Source: Burhinus oedicnemus
Taxonomy: Eukaryota > Chordata > Aves > Charadriiformes > Burhinidae
Length of the DNA stretch: 64,000 bases
Direction of reading: 5' to 3'
NCBI GenBank assembly: GCA_008921705.1
Contig: VFFE01007070.1
Location: 1,015,010 to 1,079,009 of the forward strand
Every line of letters begins with the position of its first letter. The stretch's first letter is position 1. Below are positions 24,401 to 37,103 of this stretch, one piece after another. The notes beneath the pieces were generated by a model. It did no database searches and was not told where the DNA came from. It saw nothing but the letters and a program-made list of their open reading frames with translations. Made by a program: the position numbers and the translations under genes.

Positions 24401-26056
24401 TTGGATAGTACTGTACACACACATCTCTCCATCTATCTCATTCTATAGGGACACCAACATTTGAAATCAAAAAGTGATTCCTAGCCCTATTTTTCTTAGA
24501 GTTCTCACCTTTATTACACTCCATAATGTGTATATCTGTAATGTCAAATCGTAAAGCATAAACATAATGCAGAGCTGAGAAAGACACTTGAAAAAGAAAC
24601 GTTTTGCCTTTTGATACCAAGAGAGTTAGGGTGGGAGGGCACCATGCGACATCCTCAGTAAGTGTTGAACAAGGGATCCCCTGCATGTCAGAGGGTCTGA
24701 AAGAGCTTGAACTAAACCCTACCAAAGACAGTAAAAATCATTGCTTTGATTTTAATGGCTTTTTTCGATGGCTTGTTTAGTGAGCTTCTTTCTCACCCAA
24801 GTATGGGGCTCAATTTTCTCGCACCAGTGTGACGGGCAACAAACATCCCCCAATTCCAGAATATCCTGAATACAAGAAAGATCAGCATCTGGCCGTAAGC
24901 TCTCTAATATTTGACTTTTTTGTCTGCTGAATGACTAAATTATATGCTTTCCTTCTCTATTATATACTTTTCTGAAGATAAACAGTTATTTTAATGGAAC
25001 AGGAGATTGCAAAATCATAGTGAAGTCCTTGAGCTTTCTGCTGGCTGCGGATTTCTCTGTTCAAGTCGAGATGAGCTATACAATGCAAAAATATATCTGG
25101 TAAGTTTTTCATTGACATTACTAGGAAGGTGTAATGACTGTTGGTCTGATGTCAGCAGGAGGTGCTGTCAAGAAGGAGAAGGAAAAAAAAACACCTCAAA
25201 ACCCCCTGCAGACATTCAAGAAGAAATCTTGTACTGTTGAGCAATTACAATTCTCAAAGAAAAAAATAGACTTGGATAAACCTGGAGGCACCTTTATGTT
25301 TTCCCTTTTGAAACCTTCCATCTCCCTGACATGATGCTTTGCTGTTCTGTCATTTCTGTCACCATGCCATGCTGGGCTACTTCTTTTTTCAGGGGGGAGG
25401 GAGTATTTTTGGTCCTTAGAGACCCCACCGTGCAAATATTTAAAACAAACAGAGTCTTTGTTGAGACTTTCTAAAGGTCTTTTAATCAGCAAACAGATAC
25501 ATTCTTTGTCTGTTGGAAAAGAAGCTGCAATTATCAGGGGAATTTCATTTCAAATGGCATGTACGTTCTTTGTGTGGGTGGTGAGGTAGGCAGGCATCTC
25601 AGTGGTAGGTTATAGTCATGTGTGTTATATACTTTGAATGTTACTTTGCTGATGTCAGTATGGTGCTTTATTCCAAGGTGCACAGGAAGCTCTGAGCAGT
25701 AAAGAGCCTCCCTTCCATGCCATTTTCCCACTTGTAAAGAAATCACAACTGAGACTGTAATTGTGAAGTTATGCAGTCACAGAAATTGCGTCCCAGGGAG
25801 GTGTTGTGTCTTGCTGCAAGTTATTGCTGCCCCTTTGTCTAGACAGAAAATGGCTGAACTTGTCTCTTGTGTTACTCCATTTCTTCCCATTGTTTCCTTT
25901 GTGAATCCGTTCCACCGCTGTCTCATTCACTTTCTTCTCACCACTCTATCAACACCCTTTTTCTTCTCAAGTAGTTCATGGACCAATCAGGTCACGTGCC
26001 ATCAAATTACGGCCTTCCTCGCAGTCTCTTTGGCTCTCATATTGTTCCTAAAATCA

Positions 26057-26143
26057 TCAATAAAGTGGTTTGGTTTTGTGGTTTTGGTGTTGGGGTCTTT
26101 TTTGGTGTTTTTGTTTTTGTTTTTTTTTTTTCTTTTTTTCTGA
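26057..26143 (+). repeat. G/T-rich low-complexity tract
   Basis: Strand-asymmetric G/T sequence built of TTTTG, TTTGG and T runs. It resembles the reverse complement of the A/C-rich tract at 9700-9812. The open frame rich in Phe, Val and Gly across it is an artefact of composition. Confidence 0.8.
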
Positions 26144-27359
26144 TTGAAACTGATGTTTCCTTTAACTGCTTCTTTCTTCCCTGAAAGTCTATTGTGCTTT
26201 CTGCATTGTTTCTATCTCTGCTTTCTGACTCTTCCATTAGTGCTCCTCCAGGCTTAGAGAGCTCCAGCCAGAGCTCTGCTGTCTTCAGTTTTGCTTCCTG
26301 TTCTCCAGTTTGGGAGAAACACTTCTATCCCACTACGGGTAATTTTCCTACTCACCCTTTTTTCATTGTTTTACATGTTGTTTTGTTATTACTATCTTTA
26401 CAAACCTATCTTCACCTGTCACTGTCTGCCCTTGATTTAAAAAATGGAGGGCAGGCTGTGTATCTTGCTGCATGGAGGAAATATTGCTGATAGAAAGCTG
26501 CAGGGCTAAAGCCAATGGCTAAAATGCTCAAACTTTTCTATGCAAGATTTCCCGACAACCTCGTCTTCTTGATCTATGGCTCTTTTATGACAGTGAAGCA
26601 ACCACAGATTAGATTCATCTGGACTAGTGCTTTCATATTTCATCTGTATATATGTTGAAATGTATTTGCTATTTGCTGTGTGTATTTTCTATCGCACTCT
26701 TGTATTTGATGAAGTGGTTTTTTTCCACCTCATAAAGGCTCTTTGGGTGGGACTCAGCTGCTTAAGTATGGGCATATAGTGTTATTTTAAACATTTTAGG
26801 GTTTCCTATTTGGCCAGTTACTACCTCTCCAGAAGGGCAGGAGGCTTGCACAGGTCGTGTGCTCCGTGCAGATGTCTCATACTGCCGTGATAGGCGTTAC
26901 CCTGGTGCACGCACCCTGCTGCGTCTGTGTATGAGATGGCTGTGACTAAACAACATCTCTCTTCTTATCTTGCCATCTGAAGCTTCCTCTGGCAGCTTTT
27001 CAGGAAGTCATAGGAGTCACACGTGCAGAAACCAAACAGAGGCACAAATCGTAGCAAATGAGAAACAAATCCGTACTACAGAGCAATACTTTCCTAACGC
27101 AAATACTGCTGAGCGAAAATGTAAAGTCAGGCATAATAATAAAAGAGAAAAAATTTAAAAAGTGAAGTAGAAATAAAGCAAAATAAACTATTAAGAGTAG
27201 CCTTATCAGAAAGCCCTGTCAAATTCAGCCATCGTAGAGGTCAGAGTGGACTGCCACATCCTTCTCTATGACTTTTGTTAGCTTAACCCTCACCTTGAGA
27301 AATACCTGCTCACACTCATCACTGTGGTTCTTCTGCATAATCTTCTACTGGAAATCCTC

Positions 27360-27372
27360 TTTTTTTTTTTTT
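27360..27372 (+). repeat. T13 homopolymer
   Basis: A simple T run in unique A/T-rich DNA with more T-rich sequence to its right. Confidence 0.85.
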
Positions 27373-30300
27373 ATTTTTCTTAAACGTTTTTCCTGAATCA
27401 TGTTGTAGTCCATTTTGGAGTAACGTCTCTGTGTGCATTAAATTGAGACCGGCATACAGTTGTTTATTACTACTGGGGCAAAAGGATTTTCACAGTGCCT
27501 TTTTCAAAGATCTGAGACCCATTGTAATTCCACTGAATTAAGCCAAGTAATATGAGGTCCTCATCCATATTTCTGTCTCACAAAAAGAAGATATTTCTAC
27601 TGGATAAATTAGAATGTGAAATATACCTTCTTTTCTTGGCATATATTTTTCCCCTTCCTTTATGGACTTCATATCCCACACGGAAAAGACAAGACAGAAT
27701 TTTCCACCAATTATTTCTTAAAAACAAACCACCAACAAAATTCTCCATAATTGCAGAGAGTCTCAAAATGTTAGAGATAATATTGAAATGTTGACAGGCA
27801 CCTATCTTCTACTGGGGAGGAATGAGGGATTCAGTTAGGATGAGCTAATAATATATTTCTAGTGGTATGTAACAGCTCTCCGTTCTAGATAAAAATGATT
27901 ATTTTAATAAGGCTGGAAAATTGCAGGCATGCTATGTGCTGTGATAGTACGTAGGATGAACCAGTAATGCAAAACCAAAAAACACTAAATGGAGCTTGAG
28001 CAGGGATCCTCTGAGGGATTATTAAAGATTATAACAATAGTCTGTTAGCCATTGAAATTAGATTTATATGACTTTGCATAAAAAAATTATTTGTAATTGG
28101 AAAAAAACCCCACATCCAAAAGCCTTTTCTCTCTCATCTTTTTCTGTCTTTTAAAAATATTTTGGTTTTTTAATATTTAAAATGCATTATCACACTTTAT
28201 TGTTTTTTCCTGTTTTCAAGGATGATACACAACTTAATACTGTTTAAAGATTGCAGGATATATCTCAGGGTATCATGCTGATAATGGAGGAAAAGTCTAG
28301 CTTTTTCAGGGTGCAAGCTGGGGTTGCTCTTGACGTCTTTGTTATATTTTGTCAGCAACAGTTAGACATATGTTAGACAGTAACCAGCCCTGGAAGAGGC
28401 TCATGGTCTGCTATAAGGCAGTTCCTGTGGTAGCCCATGGCCCTCCTGGTAGCCAGCTGTGTTACTTAAGGCATATCTTCTTTGCTTTCTGCCTCTGATG
28501 GTCTCCTCACCCCTTTTTTCTTTGTAAGCTAAAAGCTCTTTTGGGAGAAGCTGATAAAATCTACTACACCAGGCTGTGCTTAGCACAACAACAGGACACA
28601 AATCTTGGCTGGAGCTTTTTGGCAATGCAGTGATGCAGACACTACACTGGTAATAAAGGTTTCGCACAGAAAGCTCAACAGGTACAAGACATTAGTTCTT
28701 TAAAGCCTCCTCTCTTTTATGGTTAGTAGGGAATAATTCATATATAATCCATCACCCTCATAAGAGTTTTGTGACAATTAACTGTATAATGCTTGCACGG
28801 TGCTTTGAAGATGCAAAGGCAGATCCTCAGCTGTGTTGGAGTTCAGATAGCACAAGGTAGCCTAACACAACCAAAGCAAAAAATCATCTACAGCATTTCT
28901 TGGCTAGTGGAGAGCAGCTGTGGAGTTTATTTCACCGTCTGTCCTAGCCTGGCTGTTAGGGTGAGAAGTCTCCTGCCTCTCTCCAGACTCACCACTCCTC
29001 AGGGACGGGTTCAAGCTAAGGTCTTGGCAGAGAGGAGCCTGAGGATACTCAGTGCCTCCGAAAGCTCTCTTTCATGTGATTTGAGTAGAGCAGAACATCA
29101 GAGCAAAGCACAAAACTCAGTCCAGCAGCATATACCCAGCTCTGCGTCAGCCCGGCATTGGGCAGTGCACCTTGCAGCAGGGCTGCTGCTGTCGGTGTGC
29201 ACTGAAGATACAGAATCCCAGAGCTAAACGTGGCTTGAGCTTTCCCCACTCCTCCAGTGCAGACATAACTTCAGTGGCCCAAAAGCCAGTGTAGACTTCA
29301 GGACAACCGAACCTATGGTGTGACCCCTCCTTCCCCACCTTATTTTCTCTTTCATCATTTTTGACACAAGATCTAACTAAGGCGTTTCAGAGTCCATGTC
29401 CTTGGTATATATAAACTATATTTCATTCCCAGAAATTTAACTCCAAGTTCAGCATGCATCCATGAATTATACCTACGCCATTTGAAACTGGTGGGCCTGG
29501 GATGGGGTTCAGTTAGGACGGAGAAGTGTAGAGGGAAGGAGTTAGCATTTTAAGTACCAAATTTCATCTTGCCCAAGCCTTTTGTGTATGGAGCTTTAAT
29601 TATTTCAAATCTCGGTCTCCATGTCATGCTGCCATTTGTCACGCTGGTGAAAGTAAGTGTGAATGAAAACAAAAATAAGTACATAAAGCAAAGTCTGACC
29701 AAAAGAATAGATGTTTAATGGGGAAGAAGATAGCCTTTTTTAATAATGTGCTCTTATCAAGGAAGAAAGCTGAGGAAACATTGCTTTTATTTTCTTGAAA
29801 CACAACAGAACTAAACAACTCATATTCGCTTCTGTCCATTTAAGCTTTTTAATGGGTCTAGATGGACATCTTTCAAGACTTGCACAGAGCCATAAAGCAA
29901 GGCCGATTCATACCTTCCTGAGAGCTCATTTTTTTTAAACTGTAAAACAAAAGCATTTCGCAGAAAGAGAAAAGATTTCCATCTACTTTAGAATAAGTCA
30001 CTTGAACAACCTACCTAGAGAATGGTACTTGGGGTCTTCTGATTGTATTTCGTGCCTTTCTAACAGAAGGGGTTCAATGCCACCAGAAGTTATTAGTTTA
30101 GCATAAGAGCCACTTCACAAAAATCCATGGCTTGTATTATGCAAAGGGCCTTAAAAGATTGTATTTTCTGCCTTAAATGTATATGTTCATTAATTTCTTT
30201 ACAGTAAATCACAGCTCATCACCAGCATTCACCTATTTGTGGGGCAGAGCTGGAAACAGAGATCCTGATGTCTTTTGGTGCTCTGAAAGCTTGTGCTGTT

Positions 30301-30590
30301 ATTTTGGTGGAGTAGGCAATGGAAGAATGAGTTAATTCGCCACCAAATGATGGGATTCAGTACACAAAAGTGATTGCAGTTAGGTTAGGAAGCTGTGATG
30401 TTTTTTTTGCAGAAGCAGAAAAGATCCTAGGAGAAGAGAAGTGGAAACCAAGCCCTCAACACAGCATGTGTGAGTGCTTTGGCTGCTCTGATTTTGACCA
30501 AGCTTAAATGAAGAGCTGCTTCACAAGCACTTCTTGTCCTCCATTGACTTCCATTAAGAATCATAGTTCTTGCTAGCGTGAGTAATAACT

Positions 30591-30619
30591 CTGTGTGTGT
30601 TTGTGTGTATGTATATATG
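30591..30619 (+). repeat. (GT)n/TATG microsatellite
   Basis: CTGTGTGTGTTTGTGTGTATG followed by TATATA: a short, interrupted dinucleotide repeat. Confidence 0.85.
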
Positions 30620-30778
30620 ATGCAAGCTTTCTCATCAGGCAGGATGGCAAGAGCTGATGCAGCCCTGCTTGCACCGGGCCTTACCTAAACTCTTTCCTTT
30701 CTTCAGAGCACCCTCCTGCTGCTTCTTCCCAGAAAGTTAAGAGGCTTTTTCTCAAAGAAATCCTTTATAAAATACTAA

Positions 30779-30803
30779 ATATATATATATATATATATAT
30801 ATA
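30779..30803 (+). repeat. (AT)12 microsatellite
   Basis: An uninterrupted AT dinucleotide repeat of about 12.5 units. Such repeats extrude cruciforms easily and vary in length between individuals. Confidence 0.95.
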
Positions 30804-33800
30804 AAAAGCAAGCAAATAAACAAAAGGCATGAGTCTGAGTCTGAGAGAGCAAGACACAAGCCCACCTTTATTGTGAACACAGAGTTGTCCTGGGGTTGCT
30901 AAATAAGCTTTAATGTTAGGTCTATTCCTTTCAAAGTTAGGATTCAAACCAGCCTTTGCTGTTCTAGATTTCTGTTTAAACTGCACATAGGAGTTGTTCT
31001 AGAAAATAAACAAGCGACAATGTTCCTCCTGCAGAAAATATAATTTTTATTGCTTTCCACTTGCAAGAAAAAGGAAAATTAAAAATGTTATTTTTTATAT
31101 CAGCACACAGAGATTGGAAAGCTTTAAATTTATGGTGTTACTATGGATGTTTTTCAGGATGTTTTCAAGCAGAAATGTTTGCTATTTCAAAACAATTTTC
31201 TGTCTTTTGAACTAATTTTATGAAATTTTAGAATGCTCTTTTCAAGTGAGTGTGGAGGAAGCAACACAACATTTTTTGATGGGAAATGCTCTGACAAGTC
31301 AATAAAAGCATACTAAGATCTCCTGCAGATACTGAAGAAGTAGTGTGAGCGCAGCCAGAATCTGGAAAAGAGAGAACAGCACAAGCTAATCCTATTTAAG
31401 GTCATGGGCCCCGTGGTGCTTTTCTCCAAGGAAGGGAAAACCCAAAGGTTAGAGCAGCACGCTGTAGCTTCTGCCCTTAACTCCTGACAGGCACAATTTT
31501 CAAAAAATCTTAAGCACTTCTCATGCCACTTCCAGTGGGTATAACTGCAGATATTCAGCAACTGGAGAAAATTTTCTGTCTTGTTTGGGGCCAGTCTTAA
31601 AGCTTTCCTTATGAGAAGTTCAACTACTTGTACAGCAGAACTAACGATTACTTGCCTGCTGCACAGAGACAGATGGGAGATGCAGCAAATTTTGAAGGAT
31701 TTTGTGTTCCTGTATTCTGGAAGTGGGAAAATACTATTACTGTTTTACTACCATTTTTTAACAGATTTTTCAAAGGTCATTTTAAATAGATGGAAGAACT
31801 AGTTTAAAAGTCAGGAGACTAGTTTAATAGTACAAAGCCAGTGGAAAAAGAAGTTATCCTCTTCTTTTTATGCTGGTTATTTGAGTTTTGGTTGCATTTT
31901 TTGTTCATAGCTATTGTAAAAACAAAATGTAAATTGCACAATTAAACATTTGGAACAGCCTCCTTTATCAGTGTATAATTCACAGTGTGTCAGGGACATC
32001 TAATAACATCCTATTACGGATCACTTATCAGATAGTTGTTGAGTTAACTGCTATTATCTTCTTTGCCATCCCCCATTATTTGTTGTGAATAGTTTCTGAT
32101 ATTTGCAGGGTGGTATTAATCTTCCTACACTGTTATGCAGCTTTTTTTCTCTCATTCTTAGGACTCGTCTCCTGTTCCTGTTCTTGTTTGGTTTGTGTTA
32201 TCACCTTCAGGTAGCGCTTTATGGATTGTACTACTTCTTCATGCTTGCTCTTTCCTTATACCCTTCACGTTGGCCACTGCTGTAGACGTTACCTTGGGCT
32301 GGACTGACTTTGTTCTGGCTTGATGGGGCTGCTATTATGTTTGCAATTGCTGTGGGTGATCTGTATGTTTTCTAAAGCAGATGCAGATTTACCCTGGACG
32401 GCTAAGAGCACTAAAGCTCCTGCATTAGCATTGCCTGCCTGCAGGAGAGTGTAATTGTCTTTGACACTCCTACCATCCTATTATGTAGGCAGCTGGCTGT
32501 GGCTGCCTTTAGTGCCTGTCGCTAATTAATGCTACATAGATGTGGGCAAGCACCCATTTGGAGGTCTCATTTCCCACTCCCCTTCTACTCCCCTTCCACA
32601 AGCAGCAATCACAGCTTTTTGACTTGTCAAATGCTGGGACCACTCTCTGCTGCTGCTCTCTGGGACACCCGCCAGCCCAAAGGGGTGGGACTGCTGGGGA
32701 ATGGTGGGAGCATCTGTTTAACCCCCAAGACCAGGCAGCCAGTACGCCTGGTCTCCACCGTGAGCAGCTTCTGCTCCTTCTCCCTCCAGAGCATCCTCCA
32801 CGGAGCAGCTGGCTCCCAGATTTGCTTGGAGAAGCTGTCTGCAGACAACATTCAGCCACACATGGGGAAGGGAGGTGAGAAGAGGCAGGAGCCACAGGCT
32901 CCATGATCATCGCCCAGTCTCCGGCTGGGTTTGTGCCTTCTCACAGCGTTTTTCATGAGGATTCAGGTAATCAGACAGAACAGTTCTGATCAGGAAACCC
33001 AGACTGTGAGCTCTCTCTCGCTGTTAGGAGCGAAGTTTTGCACCTATGCAGTCTCTGGTAGCAGCCAGTGCAGGCAGCTTTCAATGAGTTGATCGGGGTC
33101 TTGAGAATTATAGTGCAAACTTCTTATTTCTTATTGTTCCCTTTCTGTTCTGATTTTTAAGCACTCTGGGTCTCTGACACATCAGTACTACAGGTTTCTC
33201 AGTATGTACACAGCGTATATTGTGTCAGTTATAATGACCGAATATGCACCTGTTGGTTAAAGACACCTTTAATTTTTCTAGACTTGCTTTACCTAGGAAT
33301 TTAATTTTTAATCAAAAGGCAAAGCTGACTAAGCAATGATTTTATAATACTTTCTCACCAACTGACTAAAAGTTGGAACTCCTAATGCACCATTAGTGCT
33401 CTTCACTACAGCAGGCCTATGTTACTGTGTTAATACTCCCAACTAGAAATACCCAAGACTCTTGGGTTAACTCTTGCCTCTCTCCCTGGAAAATACTCAT
33501 GAAAAATGCTTGAGAATCTTTCAGGATCATTCATAACAAAATAACAGAATATCTTGTAGTGCATATCGGAGTTTTTTTTTTTTCCCCTGTCCAGATACTA
33601 ACTCAGCATTTGGCTCAAGTCACCATAAAGTACATGAATGCATTTGCTAATAAAAAGTGAAGTTTTCCTACAGGAGCAGTGAGCTGTCAGCTATCTTTCT
33701 GCCTTCCTTTATTTATTTTTCTGCCTTTCCCTTTTGCTAGCTGTTGTCAAGTTTTTCTGGAACATTTTTTCTCTCTTTGCTATTCTGCAAGAGCAGAAGA

Positions 33801-36800
33801 AAAGAAAATTGGGGGAAAAAAAAGCTAGGGGCTTTAAAGTTTAAAAAATAAACACAATTTGGGAACTGTACAAGCAGCTGTTAGTTGCACAGGCCATAAT
33901 TTACTAGAATACACATGGCTGTAGTCAGCAAAATTAGTGTTTGCTTGGGTTTGCATTTCAGGCAACTCACCACTTTTGAAACTAGCATATAACAAAGACA
34001 TCAAGGAAGGCAAAGAAAAAGGGGCTTTTGTGTGATTTTTATTCTAGCACACTTATTCTCTTATTAATTCCCCTTCTTCAAAAAATGTGTAATTTCCTTC
34101 ATTTTATGATCACCATCATCATTGTGTGAATATCAGCAGTTGGTCTAGTTACCAACAGCATACCCTCATGGAAGCCTGTGTTCAGGATAAGGAATGACTG
34201 TGGATGTGGAAAGTTTATGAATTAGGTGAAAAACTGCAGTTGCTTGACTTGACTACAATTCATTTCCCTTCCAGCAATGTGTCTACCTAACATTAAAAGA
34301 TCTCGGTGAGAAAAACCTCACTTGCAGGGTCCTACTCCAAGGTCCATCTGCTCCTCTGCTTATTACTAGGAAAGAAGAATCACATTTCAAATGCTTGGAA
34401 ATTCAGAGGCAAATGAACCAATTCCTTCAGTTCAATTCAAATCCACCAGCTAACAAAAAGAAATATACTTTGGGGGTTTATTAAGCTGTTGCTTTATCAA
34501 AGTGCATCCAAAAGTGACTGTCTGCATTTCTCCATTCCGTGACAGCATCCCTTGTGTCCCAGCCTGCCCCTCCATTTGAGGATCTCTGGGAATCCCACAA
34601 ACTGTCACCAGGGTAGAGTAATTAGACCTGTAAAATCACAAGTCAGCAGTGACATTGTAAAGCTGAAATGCCAATGATGTGTTAGCACTCACATGGTTAG
34701 TGCAAAGCATGCACAACTGAACGTGGTCATGTTTGCTTACAGATCTGGAGCAGAAGGGGTAAGTGGAGGGAATGAAAGATGTCCCCGGTAGAACAGCAAC
34801 TGCTAAAAAGCTTGATTCAAAATGAAATCTAACTTAAAAGGGTTTTTGCCCAGGAATGGATATTTGATATGTATCCAGTAATGGAAATCCTAATTCTTTA
34901 GAGGGCCTAAAGACTTAGCATGAGTCCCCTGAGACACAGATGAGTTTGGATGATCTGGTTTAAGTCTCTGCTCTACCACAAATTCTTATTTAATCTTGGC
35001 AAAACTCTGAGGATAAAATTAAGGCTCTTAATTAAAGGCTGAAGGAAGTTAGGTCCCCTAATTACTGCTACTGTTTACTCTTTGGCCTTCTCTATTTTCA
35101 AAACATGCTTCAAAGTTCTTCCTGATAATGTCGCCAGCACAAAGCCTTTAGAAACTGTGATGCTTAGAAGCGAGAAGGCAAATAGCTGTGGTATCACAGC
35201 AGCAAAAGGCAGAAAAAAAAACCCAAACCAAACCAAAACAACTCACAACTATTTTATGGTTGCTACTGGGTTCCTAAACAAAATGAGTTGCAATAAGAGA
35301 CTGAAATATGTGGCCCTCGAACAACTGTCAGTACTGCAAATACTGCCTTTCTTCTTCCTTTCACCTTAAAAACCATTGTACTAAGTGAAAATTAACCCCA
35401 TTTGCCCTTCGAGCCACTGTTCATTTTGAGATTCCCTATCAGTACCACACTGCCACAGCAATGTTCAATCAGATAGATATTTCATGAAGAGAACTGAGCC
35501 CAAATAATAAAAATAATGGGAAGAAACAACAACTAAAGATAAATTTTCTGATTAAATATTGATGTAGAAATTATTATTTATGCTTCCTGGCTTTCCTACA
35601 TTTAGTACTTGTTAGCAGTGTCCCTCACTCATGAAACATTAATGCTCTATTTTTATAGCTCACTTCTGTTCTTCATCTGAGTTATTTTATGAAATGACTC
35701 CTTTTTATGGTGCTGAGGATTCAGATTCTTTCTGCCTATTGAGCTACACCATTATTGTCACCTCAAGTGTAGCAATTTTTTAAAACTATTTTTAGAAGGA
35801 GGGAGAGTCTTTGTTACCCTCTACAGATTAGCCATTGTGAGAGACTTGAGTCTGCCCGTGTTCAGAGGCTGCAGAACATGGTCCAGACACACCGCTCTAG
35901 GTGTTATGCCTCTGCCAGAGAGGTAAATCCTGTAAGCCTTGAAATATGTGAAGTACTGAATCAATTCAATCTCAAATCCATGTGATATCAGCTAGATGAG
36001 ATCATAAACACCATGAACATGAGGACAGTCACAGCCAGTCAGTCCATTTAGCTCCACATCCAGCGTCCAAGCAGGGCTAGTAACAGACACTTGAGAAAGA
36101 GTCTAACAAAGGACAAAGGGTATAATCAACAAACAGATAATGCTTTCTCACTGTATCTTCCCAGATTTCACCTGATCTGCAGTTTAGAAACTTTCTGAGT
36201 CAGAGATAATGTCTTGGTGTTTGACAGCCTTTGTGTAGTTTTTTATTCATGTATTTGTCAAAACCAGTTTGTGGGATGCACAGCCTTCTGCAGCACGAGC
36301 TGTGCAAACACATCCTGCAAAACACTATGTGCTCTTCTTTGGAACCCATCACTTGAATATTTAATTGGATTCCTCCACGTTTTGTGTTTTGCAAAGCAGT
36401 GAATAATTATTCTTCACTGACCTTCCCTGATCTACTTGTGATTTTGCATCCAGTACATCTTTTTGAGACCTGAGTCCTAGTCATTTTCGTCACTCCTCAA
36501 AAGTAAACCATTCCCTATATTTGATCATCTTTAGAGCACTTTGGGTTTTTCAGATTTTCCAGGGAAAAGAGAAAAGCAGCAGAGCTGAGACTACTGGTGA
36601 TGATTTTTGCATATTTCTCCCCCTTTTCCTATCAATTCTGTTAATACTCCTCTAAATAAAAGTCTATGGGGAAACTTCACTTTAAAATAACTTTAGAATA
36701 ATTAATCATCAGTAAGGGAATTTGAATTTCTGAAGTCTTGAAAAACTTCTGTGATCCCCCTTAAGTTTCATCTTGCTTATGTGCAGAAAAAATGCAGCAG

Positions 36801-37090
36801 TTCAGAGCAGATCTTGTCCTGGTGTAAGTCTAATGGCTCCCACAGCTGGAGTATATTGATGTAGCTCTATTGATTTAAAGAGTGCTACGCTGATTTATAT
36901 AATGCAAGGATCTGGGCCTCTATGTCCCAGCAGAACCCAGTGATAAACTACGTTTTAAAACAAGTTAGGGGGAGTAATCCTGTTGAACCGCATCCTTGTG
37001 CCAGGTACATACTCATAATGAGAAATTTTTAAATGTCACTGGCCTTAGAAAGGCCGCATCTGTGATAATAGCAGCACGTCTCTGTTGTGG

Positions 37091-37103
37091 CCACAAGATG
37101 GCC
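37091..37103 (+). promoter_or_regulatory. Weak CTCF-like site
   Basis: CCACAAGATGGCC agrees with about 11 of 14 core positions of the CTCF motif and lies in otherwise CpG-poor DNA about 22 kb upstream of CNTNAP5. Its orientation is opposite to the site at 13747, so the two point away from each other. A chance match is quite possible. Confidence 0.3.
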
